Source of the DNA: Variovorax sp. KBW07
Lineage (GTDB): Bacteria > Pseudomonadota > Gammaproteobacteria > Burkholderiales > Burkholderiaceae_C
Direction of reading: 5' to 3'
NCBI RefSeq assembly: GCF_003852515.1
Contig: NZ_QAJK01000123.1
Location: 13,351-69,965 of the forward strand
DNA length: 56,615 nt
The position numbers and the translations under genes were made by a program. A model generated the notes under the pieces. It was not told where the DNA came from. It worked only from the letters and a program-made list of their open reading frames with translations, and ran no database searches. Each line of letters starts with the position of its first letter. Positions within the stretch are counted from its first letter, which is position 1. Below, one piece after another: positions 8,369-17,162 of this stretch.

Positions 8369-9611
8369 GCCGCTCGACGCCCAGGCCTTCGAGGTCGACG
8401 CCCGGGTCTTGCCCGCCGATCAGGTCGCCCAGCACGCGCGCGCTGCCGCACGACAAAGCCCAGCCGCTCGAACCGTGGCCGAGGTTGAGCCACACGCCCG
8501 GAATGCCGCTGGCGCCCAGCACCGGCGGGCCGTCTGGCAGCATCGGGCGTGCGCCTTTCCACTGCTGTACGCCCGATTGCAGCGTGGCCGCACCCGGAAA
8601 CCAGTCGTGCAGCACCTTGTAGAGCGTCTGCACGGCGGCGGGATTCATGCTGTCGAGCGAGCCGCCGATTTCGGCACTGCCCGCCACGCGCACGCGCTGG
8701 CCCAGGCGCGAAATGGCGACCTTGTAGCGCTCGTCCATCACCGCGCTGCGCGGCGCATTGAGCGGTTCGCGAATAGGGGCGCTGACGGAATGCCCGTAGA
8801 TCGGCGCCATCGGAATGCGCAGGCCCAGCGGACGCAACAGCGTGGCCGAGGCCAGGCCGGCGCACACCACGATGGCGTCGAAGCGAATGGCTTCCGAGCC
8901 GCTTGCCAGCGACAGCGAGGTGGGGGCCGCGCGGCTCAACGGCGCGATGTCGCAGTTGAAGTGAAACTGCGCACCAAGCGACTCGGCCTCCCACTTGAGC
9001 AGCAGCGCGAACTGCCGGCAGTTGGCGACTTCGTCGTCCGGCAGATGGATGGCCCCGGCCAGTGCGGTGTCGGTGCTGAGGGCGGGCTCGATCAGCCGGG
9101 CCTCGTCGGCATCGACTTCCTTGAACACGCTGCCGGCGGCGCGCAGCACGTCGAGGCCGGGCTGGATCAGCTTTTTCTCGCGCTTGGAGCGCAGCAGCAC
9201 CAGGTAGCCGTCGCTGCGTTCGTAGCTGAGCTCGCGCGCCTCGGTCACCTCGTGCAGCCGGGTGCGGCTGTAGAAGGCCAGGCGCTGCATGCGGGCACGG
9301 TTGGCCAGGTAGGTTTCGAGCTTGCAGGCCTTCTGCCAGCGCGACATCCACCCGAGGTCGCGCGAACTCAGCGGCCAGCGCAGCTTGATGGCGCCGTGCG
9401 ACGACAGCAGCGAGCGCAGCACCTTGCCGCGCATGCCCGGCGCGGCCCATGGCGTGACGTAGCCGGGGGCGACCACGCCGGCATTGGCGAAGCTGGCTTC
9501 TTCCGCAGCGGCGCCTCGGCGCTCGAACACGGTCACTTCATGGCCGTCGGAAACCAGTTCCCAGGCGGTGGTGACGCCGATGATGCCGGCGCCCACGATC
9601 GCGATTTTCAT
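8358..9611 (-). CDS. dadA: D-amino acid dehydrogenase (DadA-type FAD oxidoreductase)
   Basis: FAD-dependent membrane-associated enzyme that oxidises D-amino acids to 2-oxo acids and passes electrons to the respiratory chain. The 417-aa protein begins directly with the dinucleotide-binding motif IVGAGIIGVTTAWEL. It has the DadA-typical FANAG and PGYVTPWAAPG segments and the C-terminal GHGSSGW that closes the FAD site. The ATG at 9611 is used because the Rossmann strand starts three residues in. The usual alanine racemase partner dadX is absent. A downstream gene on the other strand overlaps its 3' end by 11 bp. Confidence 0.88.
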   Translation of the reverse strand: MKIAIVGAGIIGVTTAWELVSDGHEVTVFERRGAAAEEASFANAGVVAPGYVTPWAAPGMRGKVLRSLLSSHGAIKLRWPLSSRDLGWMSRWQKACKLETYLANRARMQRLAFYSRTRLHEVTEARELSYERSDGYLVLLRSKREKKLIQPGLDVLRAAGSVFKEVDADEARLIEPALSTDTALAGAIHLPDDEVANCRQFALLLKWEAESLGAQFHFNCDIAPLSRAAPTSLSLASGSEAIRFDAIVVCAGLASATLLRPLGLRIPMAPIYGHSVSAPIREPLNAPRSAVMDERYKVAISRLGQRVRVAGSAEIGGSLDSMNPAAVQTLYKVLHDWFPGAATLQSGVQQWKGARPMLPDGPPVLGASGIPGVWLNLGHGSSGWALSCGSARVLGDLIGGQDPGVDLEGLGVERLSL

Positions 9612-9663
9612 TGAATGTTCTAGATAAAAGAGAGAGCAGGCGCCCGTGAATCGGGCGACTGCT

Positions 9664-9680
9664 GCTATTGATTTTGCAGC
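9664..9680 (+). repeat. GCTAT-N7 mini-palindrome at the amidase stop codon
   Basis: GCTAT TGATTTT GCAGC is an AT-rich 17-bp imperfect palindrome. It lies across the last codons and stop codon of the amidase gene. The same 5-7-5 layout occurs inside dxr (16205-16221) and the RNA methyltransferase (25923-25939). Confidence 0.45.
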
Positions 9681-10990
9681 GTGCGCTCGGCTTGCAGCGC
9701 AATCGCGAGCACGGCGTCGTCGTGCAGCCCGGCATGCCACAGCATCAGGCCCACCGGCAGTTCGCCGGCGGCATGACAAGGCAGCGAGATGGCGCAGCCG
9801 TCGAGCATGTTGATGATCGACGGGTTGCGCAGCAGCAGCGCGTTGACGCGGAAAAATTCTTCGTCGCGCTCGGCGCCCGGCGCCACGCTGACGATGGACG
9901 GCGCGGTGATCGGTACGGTCGGCGACAGCACGGCGTCGAAAGGTGCCAGCGCCTTTTCGACGCGGGCGATCCAGTCGCGGCGGGCATGGATCAGGTCGAT
10001 GTATTCGTGTGCCTTCATGCCGGCGCCGCGCAGGATGCGCTGCGCCACGCGCGGGTCGTAGCCGGCGCCGCTGCGTTCCAGCAGCAAGCGGTGCCAGGCA
10101 TGTGACTCGGCTGCGGAGAAGCCGCCGGTGGCGTTGATGGCCTGCAGGTCGGCCAGCTCGGGCAGCTCGATTTCTTCGATGCGGGCGCCTGCCGCGCGCA
10201 GTGCTTTGAGCGAACGCTCGAAGGCGGCGGCCACGGCCGATTCAATGCCGTCGAAGAAAACGTTTTTCACCACGGCCAGCCTGTAGGCGCCAATAGCGGC
10301 GGAACCGGCCGTCACGGTCCGCGCGGCCAGGATTTCATGGGCGGTGATGGCGTCGCGCACCGAGCGGGTCATGGCGCAGACCGTATCGAGCGTGGTCGAC
10401 AGCGGCAGCGCGCCGTCGGCCGGCGTCAGCCGGGCGGTGTTCTTGAAGCCGACGATGCCGTTCAGTGCCGCTGGAATGCGGATCGAGCCGCCGGTGTCGG
10501 AACCCAGGCCGATGAAGGCGGCGCCGCTGGCCACCGAAATGGCCGCACCGGATGACGAGCCGCCCGGAATACGCGGTGTGGCGAGGTCGCTCACGTTGGC
10601 CGGCGTGCCGTAGTGCGGGTTGACGCCCACGCCGGAAAACGCGAACTCGCTCATGTTCGTGCGACCGGTCAGCACGCCGCCCGCGGCACGCAGGCGCGCG
10701 ACCGAGAGGGCGTCGGCCTTGGCCGCCGGGGCATGGGACAGCACCACCGAGCCGGCGGGCGTCGGCTGGCCTGCCACGTCGAACAGGTCCTTGGCCGTGA
10801 AGGCCAGGCCGGCGAGCCGGCTTTCGGGCGCAGATGCCGCGGCAGCCCGGCGGGCCTCGTCGAACAGGGTGCGGGTGAAGACGTGGGCGCAAGCCGGCGA
10901 CCCGGAGATATCGATGGCGCGCTCCATTTCGGTGCGTGCATCGGAGCCACCTGCCAGAAGGGTGAGACGGGTGGCGTGTAGGTCGTTCAT
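9665..10990 (-). CDS. Amidase-signature family amidase
   Basis: Hydrolase of the amidase-signature family, 441 aa. The Ser-cisSer-Lys triad is visible as the lysine of TAKDLFD (about residue 67), the serine run GGSSSGAA (about 143-150) and the nucleophile in GSDTGGSIRIP (about 169). The family includes amidases and GatA of the tRNA amidotransferase. No gatB or gatC neighbours are present and divergence is high, so a stand-alone amidase is favoured, with unknown substrate. The ATG at 10990 is preferred over a TTG four codons upstream. It lies 53 bp upstream of dadA and could be co-transcribed with it. Confidence 0.85.
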   Translation of the reverse strand: MNDLHATRLTLLAGGSDARTEMERAIDISGSPACAHVFTRTLFDEARRAAAASAPESRLAGLAFTAKDLFDVAGQPTPAGSVVLSHAPAAKADALSVARLRAAGGVLTGRTNMSEFAFSGVGVNPHYGTPANVSDLATPRIPGGSSSGAAISVASGAAFIGLGSDTGGSIRIPAALNGIVGFKNTARLTPADGALPLSTTLDTVCAMTRSVRDAITAHEILAARTVTAGSAAIGAYRLAVVKNVFFDGIESAVAAAFERSLKALRAAGARIEEIELPELADLQAINATGGFSAAESHAWHRLLLERSGAGYDPRVAQRILRGAGMKAHEYIDLIHARRDWIARVEKALAPFDAVLSPTVPITAPSIVSVAPGAERDEEFFRVNALLLRNPSIINMLDGCAISLPCHAAGELPVGLMLWHAGLHDDAVLAIALQAERTLQNQ

Positions 10991-11051
10991 GGGTGGCTGC
11001 AACTGCCGCGTGGACGGCTCGGGTTCAGGGAAGAGGGGGCTGCGGCCGTGC

Positions 11052-11057
11052 TATACT
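11052..11057 (+). promoter_or_regulatory. Extended -10 promoter for rpsB-tsf
   Basis: TGCTATACT matches an extended -10 (TGnTATAAT-like). No good -35 is seen, which fits the extended -10 class. Transcription from about 11064 would give an rpsB leader of roughly 135 nt, long enough for the S2 autoregulation known for rpsB in other bacteria. I cannot confirm a fold by eye. Confidence 0.55.
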
Positions 11058-11200
11058 CTTTGGGTTTCGCTGGCCGAGCGACGGCTCCCGTTGCATCCAG
11101 TCAAACACATCCGCAAACCGGCCCAATCAAGGTGTTGTGACTCCATTCAAAAGAGCACAAAACGGGCTGGATTTTAGACCCAACCTTTGGAGTAATTTCA

Positions 11201-11956
11201 ATGTCTACCACCATGCGCGAAATGCTGGAAGCCGGTGTCCATTTCGGTCACCAAACCCGCTTCTGGAACCCCAAGATGGCTCCGTTCATCTTCGGTCACC
11301 GCAACAAGATCCACATCATCAACCTGGAAAAGTCGCTCCCGATGTTCCAGGACGCGATGAAGTACGCCAAGCAACTCACGGCCAACCGCGGCACGATCCT
11401 GATGGTCGGCACGAAGCGCCAGGCCCGTGAAATCGTGGCGGCTGAAGCCCGTCGCGCCGGCGTGCCTTTCGTCGACACCCGCTGGCTCGGCGGCATGCTG
11501 ACCAACTTCAAGACCGTCAAGACCTCGATCAAGCGTCTGAAGGACATGAAGGCCCAGCAAGAAGCCGGCCTCGACAGCCTGAGCAAGAAAGAGCAGCTCA
11601 CGTTCTCGCGCGAAATCGCGAAGCTCGAGAAGGACATCGGCGGCATCCAGGACATGGCTGCGCTGCCGGACGCCATCTTCGTGATCGACGTGGGCTTCCA
11701 CAAGATCGCCGTGGCCGAAGCCAAGAAGCTGGGCATTCCGCTGATCGGCGTGGTTGACTCCAACCACTCGCCCGAAGGCATCGACTACGTGATCCCTGGC
11801 AACGACGACTCGTCGAAGGCTGTCACGCTGTACGCCCGCGGCATCGCCGACGCGATCATCGAAGGCCGCAACAGCGCCGGCGGTGACGTGGTCAAGGCCA
11901 TCGCCGAAGGCGGTAGCGACGAATTCGTCGAAGTCGAAGAAAGCGCTTCGGCCTGA
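11201..11956 (+). CDS. rpsB: 30S ribosomal protein S2
   Basis: Small-subunit ribosomal protein of 251 aa. It opens with the typical [20 protein letters not shown] and contains the conserved [20 protein letters not shown] region near residues 84-103. The C-terminal acidic tail is short. GGAG lies 10 nt before the ATG. It heads the rpsB-tsf-pyrH-frr order conserved in proteobacteria. A hairpin with eight T residues separates it from tsf and probably attenuates read-through. Confidence 0.98.
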   Translation: MSTTMREMLEAGVHFGHQTRFWNPKMAPFIFGHRNKIHIINLEKSLPMFQDAMKYAKQLTANRGTILMVGTKRQAREIVAAEARRAGVPFVDTRWLGGMLTNFKTVKTSIKRLKDMKAQQEAGLDSLSKKEQLTFSREIAKLEKDIGGIQDMAALPDAIFVIDVGFHKIAVAEAKKLGIPLIGVVDSNHSPEGIDYVIPGNDDSSKAVTLYARGIADAIIEGRNSAGGDVVKAIAEGGSDEFVEVEESASA

Positions 11957-11979
11957 TTGGCGCGCTCGCGAGCCTGAAG

Positions 11980-12005
11980 AAGGGGCTTTGGTGCCCCTTT
12001 TTTTT
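11980..12005 (+). terminator. Terminator/attenuator between rpsB and tsf
   Basis: The stem AAGGGGC/GCCCCTT with a 6-nt loop is followed directly by a run of T residues (11998-12005). It lies inside the rpsB-tsf unit, so it probably tunes the S2 to EF-Ts ratio rather than ending the operon fully. Confidence 0.8.
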
Positions 12006-12037
12006 AACCTGATTTTTGGATTTACGGAGATACAACA

Positions 12038-12961
12038 ATGGCTGCAATCACCGCAAGCATGGTCGGCGAACTGCGCGCAAAGACCGACGCGCCGATGATG
12101 GAATGCAAGAAGGCCCTGACCGAGGCCGACGGCAACATGGAAAAGGCCGAAGAGCTGCTGCGCATCAAGCTCGGCAACAAGGCTGGCAAGGCATCGGGCC
12201 GCATCACCGCTGAAGGCGTGGTCACGGCGTATGTCGACGGCGCTGTCGGCGGCATGATCGAAATCAACTGCGAAACCGACTTCGTCACCAAGAACGACAG
12301 CTTCCTGGCCCTGGCCAACGCTGCCGCCATGCTGGTCGCCAAGAACAACCCCGCTGACATCGCCGCCCTGGGCGCGCTGGCTTACGAGCAGGACGGCTTC
12401 GGCCCCACGCTCGAAGACGTGCGCAAGGGCCTGATCGGCAAGATCGGCGAGAACATGAGCTTCCGCCGCTTCAAGCACTTCACGGGCAACGGCAAGCTGG
12501 CTTCGTACCTGCACGGCACGCGCATCGGCGTGATGGTCGAGTTCGAAGGCGACGACACGTCGGCCAAGGACGTCGCGATGCACATCGCCGCCATGAAGCC
12601 GGTCGCCATCCAGGCATCGGACGTGCCTGTCGAGCTGATCGAAAAAGAGCGCGCCGTGGCTGCCGGCAAGGCTGCCGAAGACCGCAAGGTTGCAGAAGCC
12701 GAAGGCAAGAAGCCCCAGCCCGACGACATCGTTGCCAAGCGCATCGAAGGCGGCGTGCAGAAGTACCTCAAGGAAGTCTCGCTGCACAACCAGCCGTTCG
12801 TGAAGAACGACAAGCAGACCGTCGAGCAGATGCTCAAGGCCGCCGACACCTCGATCAAGGGTTTCACCCTGTACGTGGTCGGCGAAGGCATCGAAAAGAA
12901 GGTCGACGACTTCGCTGCCGAAGTGGCTGCGCAAGTTGCTGCCGCCAAGGCTGCTGCCTGA
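12038..12961 (+). CDS. tsf: Elongation factor Ts
   Basis: Nucleotide exchange factor for EF-Tu, 307 aa. The N-terminal UBA-like domain includes [16 protein letters not shown] (residues 12-27). The core contacts EF-Tu through the [10 protein letters not shown] motif near residues 78-87. The C-terminal region resembles the usual coiled-coil and helical tail. GGAG precedes the ATG by 9 nt. A strong terminator follows, so pyrH probably also has its own promoter. Confidence 0.98.
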   Translation: MAAITASMVGELRAKTDAPMMECKKALTEADGNMEKAEELLRIKLGNKAGKASGRITAEGVVTAYVDGAVGGMIEINCETDFVTKNDSFLALANAAAMLVAKNNPADIAALGALAYEQDGFGPTLEDVRKGLIGKIGENMSFRRFKHFTGNGKLASYLHGTRIGVMVEFEGDDTSAKDVAMHIAAMKPVAIQASDVPVELIEKERAVAAGKAAEDRKVAEAEGKKPQPDDIVAKRIEGGVQKYLKEVSLHNQPFVKNDKQTVEQMLKAADTSIKGFTLYVVGEGIEKKVDDFAAEVAAQVAAAKAAA

Positions 12962-12974
12962 ACCAGCAGCCACC

Positions 12975-13010
12975 AAAGCGGCGGTGCGCGAACGCGTGCC
13001 GCCGCTTTTT
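12975..13010 (+). terminator. Rho-independent terminator after tsf
   Basis: The 7-bp stem GCGGCGG/CCGCCGC, extended by A-T pairs, has a 14-nt loop and is followed by TTTTT. A TACACT at 13024-13029, just downstream, could be the -10 of a pyrH promoter. Confidence 0.82.
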
Positions 13011-13051
13011 CACCGCTACGTTTTACACTCGCCCCCGCCAACTCAAGGAAA

Positions 13052-13780
13052 TTGCCCATGTCTGATCCCCGCCCAGCCCACAAGCGAATCTTGTTGAAGC
13101 TGTCGGGAGAGGCATTGATGGGCGACGACGCCTTCGGCATCAACCGCGCCACCATCGTCCGCATGGTCGAGGAGATCGCCGAGGTCGTGAACATGGGCGT
13201 CGAGGTGGCCGTGGTCATCGGCGGCGGCAACATCTTCCGCGGCGTCGCGGGAGGCTCCGTCGGCATGGACCGTGCCACGGCCGACTACATGGGCATGCTG
13301 GCCACCGTGATGAATGCGCTGGCGCTTGCCGACGCCATGGACAAGCAGGGCCTGGTGGCCCGCGTGATGTCCGCCATTGCCATCGAGCAGGTGGTCGAGC
13401 CCTATGTGCGCCCCAAGGCCCTGCAGTACCTCGAAGAGGGCAAGGTCGTGGTGTTCGCTGCCGGCACCGGCAACCCGTTCTTCACCACCGACACGGCCGC
13501 TGCGTTGCGCGGTGCCGAAATCGGCGCCGAGCTGGTGCTCAAGGCGACCAAGGTCGATGGCGTCTATTCCGCCGATCCCAAGACCAACCCCAATGCAACG
13601 CGCTACGTCTCGCTGACTTTCGACGAGGCGATCGCGCAAAATCTCGGCATCATGGACGCCACGGCCTTTGCGCTGTGCCGCGACCAGAAGCTGCCGATCA
13701 AGGTGTTCTCGATTCTCAAGAACGGCGCGTTCAAGCGCGTCGTGATGGGCGAGGACGAAGGCACGCTGGTGCATGCCTAG
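13052..13780 (+). CDS. pyrH: Uridylate kinase (UMP kinase)
   Basis: Phosphorylates UMP to UDP in pyrimidine nucleotide synthesis and belongs to the amino-acid-kinase fold. The frame gives 242 aa, the usual bacterial length. The N-terminus carries [12 protein letters not shown] and GGGNIFRG near residues 57-64, and the nucleotide site is around [17 protein letters not shown] near 143-160. CAAGGA lies 10 nt before the ATG. frr follows after 11 bp, so the two are almost certainly co-transcribed. Confidence 0.97.
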   Translation: MPMSDPRPAHKRILLKLSGEALMGDDAFGINRATIVRMVEEIAEVVNMGVEVAVVIGGGNIFRGVAGGSVGMDRATADYMGMLATVMNALALADAMDKQGLVARVMSAIAIEQVVEPYVRPKALQYLEEGKVVVFAAGTGNPFFTTDTAAALRGAEIGAELVLKATKVDGVYSADPKTNPNATRYVSLTFDEAIAQNLGIMDATAFALCRDQKLPIKVFSILKNGAFKRVVMGEDEGTLVHA

Positions 13781-13791
13781 GAGTATTTGAG

Positions 13792-14352
13792 ATGACCATT
13801 GCAGACATCCGCAGTGCGACCGACGCGAAGATGAACCAATCGCTCGCCGCATTCCAGAACAACCTCACCAAGATCCGTACGGGCCGTGCCAATTCGGCCC
13901 TGCTCGACTCGATCCACGTCGACTACTACGGCTCGCAAGTGCCGCTGAGCCAGGTGGCGAACGTGTCGGTGCTCGACTCGCGCACCATCAGCGTCCAGCC
14001 TTGGGAAAAGGGCATGGGCGCCAAGATCGAGAAGGCCATCCGCGAAAGCGACCTGGGCCTGAACCCCGCATCGATGGGCGACCTGATCCGCGTGCCGCTG
14101 CCCGCCATGAGCGAAGAGCGCCGCAAGGAAATGACCAAGCTGGTCCGCAACGAAGGCGAAACCGCCAAGATCGCCACGCGCAACCTGCGCCGCGATGCGA
14201 ACGAGTCGGTCAAGAAGCTGGTCAAGGACAAGCTCGCTTCCGAAGACGACCAGAAGCGCGCCGAAGCCGAGATCCAGAAGGTCACCGACCGCCACATCGC
14301 CGAAATCGACCGGCTGGTCGCGGCCAAGGAAGCGGAGATCATGGCCGTTTGA
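13792..14352 (+). CDS. frr: Ribosome recycling factor
   Basis: Splits post-termination ribosomes together with EF-G. The protein is 186 aa, close to the standard 185. It has the long helical bundle and the conserved [13 protein letters not shown] segment near residues 25-37, with the end of the bundle rich in charged residues. I use the ATG at 13792 (AGGAG 9 nt upstream); an upstream in-frame start would overlap pyrH heavily. uppS follows after 8 bp. Confidence 0.98.
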   Translation: MTIADIRSATDAKMNQSLAAFQNNLTKIRTGRANSALLDSIHVDYYGSQVPLSQVANVSVLDSRTISVQPWEKGMGAKIEKAIRESDLGLNPASMGDLIRVPLPAMSEERRKEMTKLVRNEGETAKIATRNLRRDANESVKKLVKDKLASEDDQKRAEAEIQKVTDRHIAEIDRLVAAKEAEIMAV

Positions 14353-14360
14353 GGCCTGCC

Positions 14361-15080
14361 ATGGCCTCGTCATCGCCGCGCATTCCCCACCACGTTGCCA
14401 TCGTCATGGACGGCAACGGCCGTTGGGCGACGCGGCGGTTCTTGCCTCGCGTGGCGGGGCACAAGCAGGGCGTTGAATCGCTGCGGCGCTGCGTCAAGGC
14501 TTGCGCCGACCGCGGCGTGGGCGTGCTCACGGTGTTCGCCTTCTCGTCCGAGAACTGGAATCGTCCGGTCGAAGAGGTGTCGGGCCTGATGGAACTCATG
14601 GTCGGCGCGCTCGGCCGCGAGGTGCCCCGGCTCAGCAGCGACGGCGTGCGGCTGCATTTCGTCGGCGAGCGTGCCGGCCTCTCGCCCAAGATGGTGAAAG
14701 GCCTGGTCGATGCCGAGGCTGCCACCGCGCACAACACGCGCATGGTGCTCAACGTCTGCTTCAACTACGGCGGCCGGTGGGACATCGCGCAGGCTGCCGC
14801 CAAGCTGGCGGCGCAGGGCGATGCCATCACCGAAGCCAGCCTCGACCGCGCGATGGCGCTGGCCCATGTGCCAGACCCCGACCTTTTCATCCGCACGGGT
14901 GGCGAGCAGCGGTTGTCCAATTTCCTGCTCTGGCAAAGTGCCTATGCCGAGCTGTTCTTCAGCGACAAGCTGTGGCCCGAATTCGACGAGGCCGCGCTGG
15001 ACGAGGCCATCGGCGCGTTCCAGGGCCGCGAGCGCCGCTTCGGCCAAACCTCGGCACAGGTCTCGACGGCCACTGCCTGA
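14361..15080 (+). CDS. uppS: Undecaprenyl diphosphate synthase (cis-prenyltransferase)
   Basis: Condenses isopentenyl diphosphate onto farnesyl diphosphate to make the C55 lipid carrier for peptidoglycan and LPS. The protein is 239 aa. The catalytic Asp lies in IVMDGNGRWA near residues 14-23, the hydrophobic tunnel motif FAFSSENWNRP near 57-67, and the C-terminal RTGGEQRLSNFLLWQ near 178-192. No clear ribosome site precedes the ATG, which suggests coupling with frr. cdsA starts 21 bp downstream. Confidence 0.97.
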   Translation: MASSSPRIPHHVAIVMDGNGRWATRRFLPRVAGHKQGVESLRRCVKACADRGVGVLTVFAFSSENWNRPVEEVSGLMELMVGALGREVPRLSSDGVRLHFVGERAGLSPKMVKGLVDAEAATAHNTRMVLNVCFNYGGRWDIAQAAAKLAAQGDAITEASLDRAMALAHVPDPDLFIRTGGEQRLSNFLLWQSAYAELFFSDKLWPEFDEAALDEAIGAFQGRERRFGQTSAQVSTATA

Positions 15081-15101
15081 AGAGACCCCAACACCTCCCG
15101 C

Positions 15102-15947
15102 ATGCTCAAACAACGCATCCTCACGGCGATCGTGCTGCTCGCGATCCTGCTGCCAGCGCTGTTCTATCGCAACTACATCCCCTTCGCGTGCGTGATGCTC
15201 GTGCTGATCGGCGCGGCGGCGTGGGAGTGGGGCCGTTTGAACGGCTACGGCCAGAAGATGTCGCTGTTCCTGGGTGCCGAGACGGTGCTGCTGTGTGGGC
15301 TGTCGTGGTGGCTGGGCCTGCTGGAGCAGCCGCTGGTCTTGATGTGGACCCTCGCCGCCGCGGCCTGGGTGCTGGGCGGTGCGGCGCTGTTGCGCGTTGC
15401 GGTGCCGGGCTGGCCCCGCATTCCGCGCGGGCTGCGGCTGGTCGGTGGACTGCTGGCGCTGTGGGTCGCGTGGCTTGCCGCGGTGCAGGCGCGCGTTGTG
15501 GGCATCAATTTCCTGCTGTCGATCCTGGTGCTGGTGTGGGTGGCCGACGTGTTCGCCTATTTCGCCGGCCGTGCTTTCGGCCTCAAGTTCACCCGCGGCA
15601 AGCTGGCGCCGGCGATCAGCCCGGGCAAGAGCTGGGAAGGTGTCTGGGGCGGAATGATCGGCGTGGTGGTGCTGGCGTTCGCCTGGGTCTGGGCCGACAA
15701 GGCACTGGGCGCAACCGTCGCCAGCCTCTACACGCGCCTGTACGAGCGCGGCTGGTGGCTGTTGCTGCTGGGCGCCATCTTTCTCGCTGCGATGAGCGTC
15801 GTGGGCGATCTCGTCGAATCCCTGATCAAGCGCAGCGCCGGTGCCAAGGACAGCAGCCGGCTGCTACCGGGCCACGGCGGCGTGCTCGACCGCGTGGATG
15901 CCCTCTTGCCGGCACTTCCCATTGCCATGATGCTGGCCTTCCTGTGA
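15102..15947 (+). CDS. cdsA: Phosphatidate cytidylyltransferase (CDP-diacylglycerol synthase)
   Basis: Integral membrane enzyme that makes CDP-diacylglycerol from phosphatidate and CTP, the branch point for phospholipids. The 281-aa chain has about eight hydrophobic segments. The family signature covers the end of the protein: SPGKSWEGVWGG near residue 176 and GDLVESLIKR...KDSSRLLPGHGGVLDR near 234-266. The stop overlaps the GTG start of dxr by 3 bp (GTGA), indicating translational coupling within the isoprenoid/lipid operon. Confidence 0.96.
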   Translation: MLKQRILTAIVLLAILLPALFYRNYIPFACVMLVLIGAAAWEWGRLNGYGQKMSLFLGAETVLLCGLSWWLGLLEQPLVLMWTLAAAAWVLGGAALLRVAVPGWPRIPRGLRLVGGLLALWVAWLAAVQARVVGINFLLSILVLVWVADVFAYFAGRAFGLKFTRGKLAPAISPGKSWEGVWGGMIGVVVLAFAWVWADKALGATVASLYTRLYERGWWLLLLGAIFLAAMSVVGDLVESLIKRSAGAKDSSRLLPGHGGVLDRVDALLPALPIAMMLAFL

Positions 15948-17131
15948 ACACTCCCAAACAACGCGTGACGGTGCTCGGCTCGACCGGTTCGGTCGGTGTC
16001 AGCACGCTCGACGTCATTGCCCGCCACCCCGAGCGCTTCGAGGTCTTTGCGCTGTCGGCCGCCACCAAGGTGGACGAGCTGCTTGCACAGTGCGCCCAGT
16101 TCTCGCCGCGCTTCGCCGTGATGGCCAGCGCGCCGCATGCGGCGTTGCTGGCGGAAAAAATCAAGCAATGCGGCTTGAAGACGCACGTCCTGACCGGCGA
16201 TGATGCTATTGAAAAGATAGCTTCCCACGAAGAGGTCGATGCGGTCATGGCAGCCATCGTCGGTGCCGCGGGCCTTGGCCCTTGCCTGGCCGCCGCCCGC
16301 GCCGGCAAGCGCCTGCTGCTGGCCAACAAGGAGGCCCTGGTTGTCGGCGGCGAGCTGTTCATGCGAACGGTGCGCGAGGGCGGCGCCACGCTGCTGCCCA
16401 TCGACAGCGAGCATTCGGCCATTTTCCAGTCGCTGCCCGAAGACCCGTCCACGTGGTCGCGGCGCATCGACAAGATCATCCTGACCGCCTCGGGCGGCCC
16501 GTTTCTCACGCGTGCGCCCGAAACCCTGGGGGCGGTCACGCCCGAGCAGGCTTGCGCGCATCCGAACTGGGTCATGGGCCGCAAGATCTCGGTCGACTCG
16601 GCCACGATGATGAACAAGGCGCTCGAGGTGATCGAGGCGCGCCACCTGTTCGGCGTCTTGCCCGAGCAGATCGAGGTGGTCATTCATCCGCAGAGCGTGG
16701 TGCATTCGATGGTGCAGTTCACCGATGCATCGGTCATGGCGCAGCTCGGTACGCCCGACATGCGGGTGCCGATCGCGGTGGGCCTGGCCTGGCCGGAGCG
16801 CATCGAAAGCGGCGCTGCGCGTCTTGATTTCCGCCAGATGGCATCCCTGACCTTCAATGCACCCGACGCGGCGCTCTTTCCGGGGCTGAGCCTGGCCTGG
16901 CACGCGCTGCGCGCAGCGCCCGGCACCACCGCCGTGCTGAACGCCGCCAACGAGGTCGCCGTCGAGGCCTTCCTGGACCGGCGCCTGCGTTTCGATCGCA
17001 TTCATGCGGTCAACATGGAAACTTTGGAGCGGGTCGCCCCCTCCAAGCCGGCATCGCTGGCCGACCTGCTGGCGCTCGATGCCAGCGCACGCGCGGCGGC
17101 CAATGCCGCGGCACTGCGTTTCGCAGCCTGA
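15944..17131 (+). CDS. dxr: 1-deoxy-D-xylulose 5-phosphate reductoisomerase
   Basis: Second enzyme of the MEP isoprenoid pathway, forming 2-C-methyl-D-erythritol 4-phosphate with NADPH. The protein is 395 aa from a GTG overlapping the cdsA stop. It has the NADPH motif VLGSTGSVGVSTLDV (residues 9-23), LLANKEALVVGG, the metal/substrate loop IDSEHSAIFQSL and SVDSATMMNKALEV. The open frame extends far upstream but only as a shadow of uppS and cdsA. A 17-bp GCTAT-N7 palindrome lies in frame at 16205-16221 in a variable surface region. Confidence 0.97.
   Translation: MNTPKQRVTVLGSTGSVGVSTLDVIARHPERFEVFALSAATKVDELLAQCAQFSPRFAVMASAPHAALLAEKIKQCGLKTHVLTGDDAIEKIASHEEVDAVMAAIVGAAGLGPCLAAARAGKRLLLANKEALVVGGELFMRTVREGGATLLPIDSEHSAIFQSLPEDPSTWSRRIDKIILTASGGPFLTRAPETLGAVTPEQACAHPNWVMGRKISVDSATMMNKALEVIEARHLFGVLPEQIEVVIHPQSVVHSMVQFTDASVMAQLGTPDMRVPIAVGLAWPERIESGAARLDFRQMASLTFNAPDAALFPGLSLAWHALRAAPGTTAVLNAANEVAVEAFLDRRLRFDRIHAVNMETLERVAPSKPASLADLLALDASARAAANAAALRFAA
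16205..16221 (+). repeat. GCTAT-N7 mini-palindrome inside dxr
   Basis: GCTAT TGAAAAG ATAGC is a perfect 5-bp inverted repeat around 7 nt. It is clearly more AT-rich than the surrounding gene and is read in frame as part of DDAIEKIASHEE. The same 5-7-5 structure occurs at two other coding positions in the window. Confidence 0.5.
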
Positions 17132-17162
17132 CTGACCCCTTACCAGCTCTCGAAGGTTCCTG

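Noticed and set aside
14501-17131. An 876-codon frame that would fuse sequence across uppS and cdsA to dxr
   Set aside because: Only the part from the GTG at 15944 has family character. The upstream part is a shadow of uppS and cdsA, and the GTGA overlap is a normal start.
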